12,807 bases of DNA from Conidiobolus incongruus B7586 (taxonomy: Eukaryota; Entomophthoromycota; Entomophthoromycetes; Entomophthorales; Conidiobolaceae). Made by a program: the position numbers and the translations under genes. Where the stretch lies: contig JNEM01008737.1 in assembly GCA_000697335.1 (NCBI GenBank), positions 1 through 12,807 of the forward strand, written 5' to 3'. Below, piece by piece: positions 1 through 7,396 of this stretch; the first letter of the stretch is position 1; every line of letters starts with the position of its first letter. The notes below the pieces were generated by a model, which saw nothing but the letters and a program-made list of their open reading frames with translations, did no database searches and had not been told where the DNA came from.

Positions 1-617
1 TAATTTATCTTGTAATTGGTTTAAATTAGGATAGAAATCCCGTTCTATAATGTAACTTAGACATAATGTGTACACTTCTTCGATTAGGACTACTTTGTTG
101 AGATTGTTAAAACTCATTTAGGATTGATTATTTTAATTATGCTGCTTTAATTTGAAATTAAGTGTTTAATCCGTTAAATATAAATTGAATTCAAACATAA
201 TTATTATGGGAAGTAACAAATGAATTCACAATAAGGATATTTTAATATTAGATTCAGAAATTAGTAAATGATATAACTGTATAATATCTCAGTTTCAATA
301 AAGCATTGATAAAAATATAAGTTATTGAGAATATTCATATTGTTTTAGTAAACATGTGGTTTATAAAATTCCCATATTATTTAAAATTTTGATGATTCGA
401 AATCTCAAATATTAACTAAAATTAGTGTATAAAACCCAACATACTTCAATATTCTTAATGTTTGAAGAATATATAAATATATATATTAATAAGATATTAA
501 GTAGTAAAATTATTTGGAAAATAGACTATATATAATGGATATAAAGAAATTGATAAAGTATTATAAAAGAATAAACAAATATGAAAAATTTGACAGAATA
601 GAATGTAATTAAAAGTG
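1..617. other. AT-rich gene-free left flank
   Basis: This stretch is dominated by short A/T runs and TA-rich words. I find no open reading frame with plausible coding composition, no tRNA-type A/B box pair and no long repeat. It is probably intergenic DNA downstream of the minus-strand tRNA gene. Confidence 0.6.
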
Positions 618-621
618 AAAA
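618..621 (-). terminator. Pol III terminator of tRNA-His
   Basis: Read on the minus strand, four T residues follow the tRNA discriminator base directly, and a second TTTT (611-614) lies three bases further on. A T4 run just past the 3' end is the usual RNA polymerase III stop, so the pair looks like a main and a backup terminator. Confidence 0.7.
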
Positions 622-692
622 TGCCGTTGCGCGGAATCGAACCGCGGTCTGAGCGGCCACAACGCTTCGTACTACCACTATACTACAACGGC
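622..692 (-). tRNA. tRNA-His, anticodon GTG
   Basis: The minus strand folds as a complete 71-nt cloverleaf. The acceptor stem GCCGTTG/CAACGGC is perfect, the D arm GTAT/GTAC closes with one G-T pair, and the T arm CGCGG/CCGCG is perfect around TTCGATT. The anticodon loop TTGTGGC carries GTG (complement of 658-660), which reads CAC and CAT histidine codons. The internal promoters fit well: the A box begins TAGTATAGTGG and the B box is GGTTCGATTCC. Sequence and layout closely match eukaryotic cytosolic tRNA-His, including an A discriminator. CCA and the extra G-1 are not encoded; in eukaryotes both are normally added after transcription. Two oddities: the D loop is one base shorter than in yeast tRNA-His, and position 27-43 of the anticodon stem is an A-C mismatch. 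No intron is present. Confidence 0.95.
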
Positions 693-1078
693 TTATTAAA
701 GACCTTCCCACGAAGAATATTGATGTTTTATTTTGATATTTATTTTCTCAACATTCCTTTCTCAACTTTTTTAAATATTTTTTTATCAATTCCATTTTAA
801 TTTCTCTTGCTTTTATTTTTTTATATTTATTTTTATTCAATGATATTCTCTCTTATTCTTTTTTGATCATTTCCTTAAATTTTTTCTAATATATTCTTGC
901 ATTGAAAGATAGAAAATAGATATCTTTCTATTCTGAAAAGATGGGTTAGCAACCAATTAACATTAACAAAACTGGTTATTGTGCACTACAACAGAACTAA
1001 TAATGATGATCATTTACAGTGAGTTGTGCAATAATTGAGATGACCCCTAAACCAGCAACTTCTGAGGTGGCAATATAA

Positions 1079-1262
1079 TTCTATTAGATATTTTAGTTGT
1101 ATATATCTCTCATGAAATTAATATATACTAGAATTTGGAGCCCTCCAGCAAATTAGTTGTAATCTTTAATTTTTAGTAACTTCTATAGTAGATTGGCTCA
1201 GAGGTATTAAATAATCACTCTAAATTCGAGATTTGAGTCTCCTGCACATTCAACTATAATCT
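1079..1262 (+). repeat. Two diverged copies of a tRNA-like or SINE-like unit
   Basis: Two segments, about 1079-1165 and 1181-1262, both begin TTCTAT, followed a few bases later by AGAT, and both end in a related block of about 31 bases (1134-1165 and 1232-1262). That block shares TTTG, TCC, GCA, ATT and TAATCT in the same order. The second copy has an 11-base match to the Pol III A-box consensus (TGGCTCAGAGG, 1194-1204) and a match to the relaxed B-box consensus (GATTTGAGTC, 1230-1239). The acceptor and D stems do not pair, so this is not a working tRNA. A tRNA pseudogene or the tRNA-derived head of a SINE is the best reading, but chance in AT-rich DNA is possible. Confidence 0.3.
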
Positions 1263-1605
1263 AACTGCATTATTATCACTTATAATCATAATTGCTCCAA
1301 AAAATCATTTATTTTCCAATACATTGAATATTTGTTATATATTCTTTAAGAATTATCTAAGTTGTTAATTTTTAATATAAACCATGTCATCTTATTTCGT
1401 AACCGTTTATCTCAAATACAATTGTCACAAAATATTAAAAATAAAACGGAAATAAGCAAGTAAAACAGAAAAATATCAATTATTGGTAAATGAAAAGGCA
1501 ATATAACAGATTAAGTTTAATCCTGTTTAATCGATTCAATTTTTAAATTCACACTTTCATCAACTAAAAATATTAGAAGATATGAGGAATTTTAAAGATC
1601 CCACA

Positions 1606-1672
1606 AATCAAGTGATTTATAGCATCTAATTATATTGAGTATTATCGAAATTTAGAGCGGTGTCACTTGATT
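1606..1672. promoter_or_regulatory. Perfect 10-bp inverted repeat before the KBL start codon
   Basis: AATCAAGTGA (1606-1615) is repeated exactly in reverse complement as TCACTTGATT (1663-1672). The arms are 47 bases apart, and the second ends 20 bases before the ATG at 1693. Each arm contains an E-box-type hexamer (CAAGTG/CACTTG, consensus CANNTG). It could be a pair of protein-binding sites or a stem in the mRNA leader. The same CAAGTGA word sits next to the TATA box of proline dehydrogenase. The sequence relation is certain; the function is inferred. Confidence 0.5.
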
Positions 1673-1692
1673 GATAATCTAGTTTGAACAAA

Positions 1693-2961
1693 ATGCTTAC
1701 TAACATTGCTAAAACAACTATAAAAAGATTTAATTTCCAACAAATTCGTTTATCTCACAACGCTTCTTTACATGAAATTGTTGCCAATGAATTAAAGACT
1801 ATCAAAAACGAAGGAACTTACAAGGTTGAAAGAGCTATTATTTCTCGTCAGGGAAGCGATATTCAAGTCGAACATGACGGTGTTGTCACTCAAGAAATCA
1901 ATTTGTGTGCCAACAACTACTTAGGTTTGTCTAGCCATCCCAAAGTTATCCAAAGAGCCAAAGAATACTTAGAATCCCACGGTGCCGGTCTGTCCTCTGT
2001 TCGATTCATCTGTGGTACCCAAAATATCCACAATCAACTTGAAAAACAAATCTCCAAATTCTATGGTACTGAAGATACCATTTTATATGCTTCCTGTTTC
2101 GATGCCAACGCTGGTATCTTTGAAGTTTTATTAAAGGATCAAGATGCCATCATTTCTGATGCTTTGAATCATGCCTCCATTATTGATGGTATTAGATTGT
2201 GTAAAGCTAAGCGTTACCGTTACCAAAATGCTAATATGGAAGACTTAGAACGTCAACTCAAGTTGGCTGATGAAAATGGCGCCAGACTCAAGATGATCGC
2301 CACTGATGGTGTCTTCTCCATGGACGGTCGTATCGCTCCCCTTGACCAAATCTGTGATCTCGCAGAAAAATATAACGCTATTGTCTTCGTTGATGATTGT
2401 CACGCCACCGGCTTCTTGGGCAAGACTGGTAGAGGTACACCTGAACTCTTTGGTGTCCAAGACCGTGTTCACTTGGTCAATTCCACCTTAGGTAAAGCTT
2501 TAGGTGGTGCTTCTGGGGGTTACACTACTGGCCACAAGGATATCATTGCTTTACTCAGACAAAGAAGTCGTCCCTACCTCTTCTCCAACAGCTTACCTCC
2601 TCCAGTTGTTGGTGCCGCCTCTGCTGCTTTAGAATTGGTTGATGCTGAACCTCAACTCAGAGAACAATTGTGGAAGAACACCCGCTACTTCAGAGACTCC
2701 TTGAAGGCTGCTGGATTCAATGTCAAAGGCGATGACCACCCCATCGCCCCTATCATGTTGGGAGATGCTCGTTTGGCTGCTGAATTTGCTGCTGATATGG
2801 CTAAGAAGGGTATCTACGTCATTGGATTCTCCTATCCCGTTGTCCCCAAGGATCTTGCTAGAATCAGAGTTCAATTATCTGCTGCCATTACCGACGACCA
2901 GATTAAGAAGGCTGTGGATGCTTTTATTGAAATTGGTAAATCTCGTAATATTATTGCCTAA
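1693..2961 (+). CDS. Glycine C-acetyltransferase (2-amino-3-ketobutyrate CoA ligase), mitochondrial
   Basis: This PLP enzyme (GCAT/KBL, alpha-oxoamine synthase family, fold type I) cleaves 2-amino-3-oxobutyrate with CoA to glycine and acetyl-CoA, completing threonine breakdown after threonine dehydrogenase. The 422 residues match the family's length, and much of the sequence is near-identical to animal GCAT, so no intron is expected. Visible landmarks, numbered from ATG 1693, are: CANNYLGLSSHP near 72-83; SCFDAN at 134-139; NHASIIDG with the expected ring-stacking His160; FSMDG at 208-212; VDDCHATGF with Asp234/Asp235 and His237; STLGKALGGASGG with Schiff-base Lys268; PYLFSNSLPP near 294; and ARIRVQ with Arg392 as probable carboxylate ligand. 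The first 25 or so residues are basic, hydroxylated and free of acids, fitting a mitochondrial presequence. The frame stays open back to a TTG at 1684, but the ATG at 1693 has A at -3 and is the better start. The threonine dehydrogenase partner is not in the window. Confidence 0.96.
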   Translation: MLTNIAKTTIKRFNFQQIRLSHNASLHEIVANELKTIKNEGTYKVERAIISRQGSDIQVEHDGVVTQEINLCANNYLGLSSHPKVIQRAKEYLESHGAGLSSVRFICGTQNIHNQLEKQISKFYGTEDTILYASCFDANAGIFEVLLKDQDAIISDALNHASIIDGIRLCKAKRYRYQNANMEDLERQLKLADENGARLKMIATDGVFSMDGRIAPLDQICDLAEKYNAIVFVDDCHATGFLGKTGRGTPELFGVQDRVHLVNSTLGKALGGASGGYTTGHKDIIALLRQRSRPYLFSNSLPPPVVGAASAALELVDAEPQLREQLWKNTRYFRDSLKAAGFNVKGDDHPIAPIMLGDARLAAEFAADMAKKGIYVIGFSYPVVPKDLARIRVQLSAAITDDQIKKAVDAFIEIGKSRNIIA

Positions 2962-4319
2962 GTCTTTACAAACAACATTAATTAAAGAATGATGTCATTC
3001 AATGGCTGAAAATTTAACATCTTATTAGGAACCAATTATGTTCACTTATATTACAAATTATTCATTTAGCATACATCCTTTTACCACTCTATATTTATTT
3101 GACCTTCTTAATTGAATCCAATAGATAGCATTCTTCAATGTTACCCTTTCTGTTTTAATATTTACGAGTCAATTTATTTCATATCTTGGCATACTCCTTA
3201 AATCATATTGAACATTATAATGGATTGATACCATTAATATCCTAGGTTACCCATCATGAATTCTAATCTATATAATTAATGAATAACGCTTGAGTTAATA
3301 TAACGATTATGAAATTTATAATTTCAAAACGTTAATCTATCAATTATTTTATTCAATACAATAAGCTTTTAATTTTGGTAATCATACAATTTTAATTGAT
3401 TAAATGATTTAAGTCATAACGATACTTAAGAATATATTCCAATTTATATTTTTCAGACAAATAAATATTACCATAATAGTTATATTCAACTTTGAAATAA
3501 AAATTGTAATATATTCCAAATATTATCAATTTTCATAATTAATTCCAAAGTTAAAATATAAAAATATAATCAATTTAATTTTTTGATAGATAAATTTTTT
3601 AGTAACTTTGAACATTGTATAACGAATTAATGAAATTTTCAAATTTCAATTTTAAATAAAATCCCTAATACCAACAAAAACTTATATTAATATCCAATAT
3701 ATATAGTTCATCAAAAATATCTTATTATTATAGTATTTTTTAGCAACACATATGAGTATAAAAAATATATATTATATATTGAAATCATTTCAATTAGGTA
3801 TTAATTTATGAAGTTTAAAATAAATCAACTTTTAATACTTTTGCGAGATATAAAGTTATCATACTTAACATAGTATATGTTTTCAATATTATATAATTTC
3901 ACATTGTAGCATATTATTAAAAATCAAAACTAATAGAATGGAATATAATTTTGCAAAAGAATTTAAATTAAATTTAAAAATATCAATATAAATAATAATT
4001 AATTATTTCAACTGGATATTTGATGTAAAATAAAATATCTAAATTATGCAATTGGAATAATATTCAAATCTATTATATGCTTGATTAATGTAAAATGAAT
4101 TTGATATGACCCAATGCAATTATCTATCAATTAACGTTAAAACTATCAAAATGAGCCATATGTTATATATACCAGGGATATTATAAGTATTGATTTATTA
4201 TGTATTCAATTATTATTATCTATTTTTAGTTTAACGATTTTGGATTTTTTTTCACAATTTTCAATACTCATATTAAAACTTTTCACTCCCAATATTTTCA
4301 AATTTCAATTCGATTATCA

Positions 4320-4336
4320 TATATCCGAACATTAAT
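4320..4336 (+). repeat. Dispersed 17-bp repeat, copy 1
   Basis: TATATCCGAACATTAAT. It matches the copies at 5307-5323 and 10368-10384 with the consensus TATATCC(A/G)AAC(A/G)(T/A)TAAT. The CC and C bases make it distinctive in this background. Element type unknown. Confidence 0.4.
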
Positions 4337-4397
4337 GACAGGTTATATGAATAACAGTAATAAAATGGAAAAAAAAATTGAATCGATACATAATTAT

Positions 4398-4460
4398 CCT
4401 TGGAAGGGTCTCGGCTCGGTCCAAATCAATAATAAATCCGGCTCCGATCGTCCAGCCTCA
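4398..4460. other. Isolated GC-rich island with an imperfect direct repeat
   Basis: About 60 bases are roughly half G+C within DNA that is about four-fifths A+T. It contains TCGGCTCGGTCC (4411-4422) and the related CCGGCTCCGATCGTCC (4437-4452), an imperfect direct repeat about 27 bases apart. All three forward frames and the reverse frames give only short peptides with no family I recognise. It may be a fragment of a mobile element or an eroded tandem repeat; the origin is unknown. Confidence 0.4.
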
Positions 4461-5286
4461 ATTTCTGTGAAAAAGATATTTTGAAAATATTTGGAACTTT
4501 CGTTAGTAATATTCAAATATCCATTTCATGGTAATTTTTATTTCGTATTAAATAATTTTGATAATAATTTAAGAAAATTTGCGAATTTCAAAAGTTTTTT
4601 GTGAAGGTGGACTAATTATAGAAGATTGAAAGTTATAAAGATACTGGGATTTGATTGATTTTATTAATAGAATTTGGTAGAATATGTTAATTATGAAATA
4701 ATATTTGAATATATATTTTTATCCAATTAATTCAATATCTAAATTTTGTTTTATATTATCCTCATACTCTCTATTAAAAACACTTATTTTAAAACTGCAT
4801 CAAAATACAAGACGTTTAGAAATTTGTTACTTAAATACTAAATCTACATAATATTATTATATTAGTTGTCTCTATCTAATTTAATCATTTTAATAATACT
4901 ATCAAACTATTAATCAAATTTATGAAATTATTAATTATCAAGTAATTTTGCTGTAATTACCAAAATTTTTGAAACCAATTTTATATACTAATAGAATAAT
5001 GATTTCATTTCGAACATATTTGTGAAGTGGGTTCATGTCTCTTTCTGACAGCCTAAATGTACAATATACATTTGAATATTTTATCTGTATGATATTAATT
5101 TAATTTTTTCTGTATTTGTCATGCATATTAGTTATATTATTTGGTACCATCAATTAACTAATAATACTAGATTTTTATGCTACTACAAATACTTTGATAT
5201 TATAACATTAATAATATCGTTTTCGACTACTATATATAAATATCACACTAAATTTAATCCAATAGCTACTTGCAGAACTTTGTGAC

Positions 5287-5341
5287 ATCGGTTGGATTCC
5301 CGATAATATATCCAAACGTTAATTCCAAATTGGGAGCGTTT
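5287..5341. repeat. Cluster of small hairpins around dispersed repeat copy 2
   Basis: Several short inverted repeats are packed together. ATCGG/CCGAT (5287-5291, 5300-5304) encloses an 8-base loop. TTGGAT (5292-5297) pairs alternatively with ATCCAA (5310-5315). AAACG/CGTTT (5314-5318, 5337-5341) encloses the near-palindrome CCAAATTGG (5325-5333). The second copy of the 17-bp repeat (5307-5323) runs through the middle. Function unknown; it could be a remnant of a small non-autonomous element. Confidence 0.35.
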
Positions 5342-7133
5342 ATTGGTCATCAATTTTCTTATATAATGGATAATTAACGTTATTCAATGATTTAATTTTA
5401 ATTTTATATCCGAGTATTGCACAAACGCAAGACTTTGACATTTGACAAATTAAGAATTCTAAGAGACATTCTGATACAGCCTTGACTGACACAATTATTT
5501 TATGTATTATTTAATAAATATGCAATCAATTAAAATCATGATAATTTTATTACTTTTTATATTGAATAATTAAATTATTAATCCAAATCAATTGGAACAT
5601 TAAATTAATTTTCAAAGCAATTAATCTTATAAATTCACAGATCTATTCGGTGAAAAATTAATTGGTATTTTAATTGAGTATTTTGAATATTAAAATCATT
5701 AGAAATAGACATTGTTTAATAAAGATAATCTATGATACAATATTAGAATAAATCATAATATAAATAATAAATGGTAATTTTACCGCATTTTAATTTTTAA
5801 AAATTCTAAAATTGAATATTATTGCCAAAAGTAAAAATATATTTTATTGAAAAATAGCTAATTACAATTATTAAAATTAAAATTTAATATTATATCATTT
5901 TATATTGAAAAATCTTTTGACATTAATAGAATTCTATTAAGAAAATTGTCTCTCACATTTCCAAATAATTTTTCTGTTTAACCATAACCTCATAAGAATT
6001 GAATTTCCATAAAAAACCTGTCATTATCCATCCAATTATGAGATTAATAATTACAAACAGTAATGAAAAATATTGCCAAATTTAACTTAATGAATAACTT
6101 GATTATTTTGTTTGTTGATCGTATTAATTATACCGCTTTTTGAACTTTTTTGATTCATTTGCTATATACTCACGTTCATATTTAAGTATTTATTGTTGAT
6201 TAATTAGATTTTGTTCCTGTTCAATAGTTGACTAGCCAATATTAACATAATTCAAAATTTGAGATCTTTATTAATTGATCTGGAAAAATTGTAGACAATG
6301 GGTATATTCACAATATTCTCAAAATATTGTATTACTATTGATTTGTCGAAACTTTAATCTTTCATTTGATTCGCTTTTATTAAGGTTTTCATTCAACCAC
6401 TATAAAAGAAAAGTATGCAAAATTTTTGTGTTTTGCATATTACTAAACTTTTCTTTTCATTATTAATCTTTTAAGCATAACATCATTTTTTAATTATACT
6501 TAATATGGTATAGAAAAATTAATTTCTGTCTATTTTTAAACATTTATTATGCAATTTTTTGATTTTTAATACAGATGCTGTATCGAACCATTTAAAACTG
6601 GGGAACAATTGTCGTATAATATGATCTTGCATTATTCTAATATATTTTTATTCAGCTATAAATATATTGAATGTATTAAAACATAATATATTATCCAAGG
6701 TAAAATAATTCTACCACCAAGTTGTGCAATGTTAGGGTAATTTCTTTAAATTAAAAGATCAAGAATCAAAGGTAATTGCTAGTAAAATAGGTGAATCATT
6801 GTGAGATCTGGAATATTTGCGAACCTTCTTGATCCATTTATATTCAATTAGCTTCTATCAAATATATTCGAATATGGTAACTGGAGGTTTCACTAAGCAA
6901 GGTTGAACAAAAATTTATTGTTTAAATGGGCTTGAATGGTATTATTGGGCATTTAGGCTTATATTAACTAATGATGCTTGCAACATTAAACAAAATATCG
7001 TATTATGTCATTGCTAACATGGCTTTCAAAGAGATTTTGAATGAGAATTATCCCAAAGTATTCATTTAAGTACTATGTTACTATTCACATTCTCACAATT
7101 GTTGGGAATAGGTAACGCTATCTCCTGAATTTC

Positions 7134-7164
7134 CCGTTCCCATATATCGGCTGAATCAACCAAT
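7134..7164. promoter_or_regulatory. CCG-N11-CGG pair and CCAAT box upstream of PRODH
   Basis: CCG (7134-7136) and CGG (7148-7150) are separated by exactly 11 bases, and CCAAT follows at 7160-7164, about 235 bases before the ATG. Fungal Zn2Cys6 regulators bind CGG triplet pairs, and yeast Put3 controls proline use through CGG-N10-CCG. Here the orientation is everted and the spacing differs, so only a general class resemblance can be claimed. Confidence 0.25.
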
Positions 7165-7310
7165 CATATTCTCAGAATATCTTCTCCATCTATTCTAGAA
7201 ATCAACTAATTGAACATTCACGCCATTTAAATAGTAATTATCGAGTTTGACAAACTGATTTTATTACTTTTTAAACTCGTACTTATTTCCCTTATTTTTA
7301 AATCACAAAC

Positions 7311-7323
7311 TTCACCAAGTGAA
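7311..7323. promoter_or_regulatory. TTCAC-CAA-GTGAA palindrome next to the TATA box
   Basis: Two perfect 5-base arms flank a 3-base centre, ending two bases before the TATA element of proline dehydrogenase. It includes CAAGTGA (7316-7322), the word found in both arms of the inverted repeat upstream of the KBL gene. It is a candidate transcription-factor site, unproven. Confidence 0.4.
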
Positions 7324-7325
7324 AC

Positions 7326-7335
7326 TATATAAATA
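7326..7335 (+). promoter_or_regulatory. TATA box of proline dehydrogenase
   Basis: TATATAAATA lies 61 bases before the ATG at 7397. Initiation about 25-35 bases downstream would leave a leader of a few tens of bases, and no ATG occurs between the box and the start codon. Confidence 0.55.
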
Positions 7336-7396
7336 ATCCATTTGTCCTATTTGTATTCCTAACTTTTAAATCAATTGAAGAGTTATAGCTAATTAA

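Larger units (their letters stand above)
693..1692. other. Intergenic region between tRNA-His and the KBL gene
   Basis: About 1 kb without a protein gene. From 693 to about 930 it is T-rich. From roughly 940 to 1262 it is less AT-rich and holds a duplicated tRNA-like segment. The last 90 bases should contain the promoter and 5' leader of the downstream enzyme gene, including a perfect 10-bp inverted repeat. I see no clear TATA box there. Confidence 0.6.
2962..7396. other. 4.4-kb AT-rich intergenic region
   Basis: No convincing gene lies between the two enzymes. Just after the KBL stop there is a short near-palindrome (GAATGATGTCATTC, 2987-3000) in the presumed 3' UTR. Most of the rest is A/T-rich and low in complexity. 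Three places stand out as less AT-rich: about 4398-4460, 5287-5341 and 6700-7250. The word AATTAACGTT or its complement occurs near 4130, 5316 and 5370. The right end holds promoter elements of proline dehydrogenase. I see no tRNA, transposase-like reading frame or long terminal repeat. Confidence 0.55.

Noticed and set aside
389-400. B-box-like word near 390
   Set aside because: It needs an extra base to fit the consensus, and no A box or stems are nearby.
526-800. Open frames on both strands overlapping the tRNA
   Set aside because: They run through the tRNA-His gene and A/T-rich flanks, with low-complexity peptides and no coding signal.
976-1035. Imperfect inverted repeat between about 976-993 and 1022-1035
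   Set aside because: The arms need two gaps to pair, so it is too weak to call a hairpin or element.
1684-1692. In-frame upstream TTG start for the KBL gene
   Set aside because: It adds only three residues; the ATG at 1693 has a good context and begins a normal presequence.
2245-2992. Open frames inside and antisense to the KBL gene
   Set aside because: They are shadows of the real frame; the products match no family.
6275-6466. 63-residue open frame in the gap
   Set aside because: It has no good ATG context, a composition like random AT-rich DNA and no recognisable motif.
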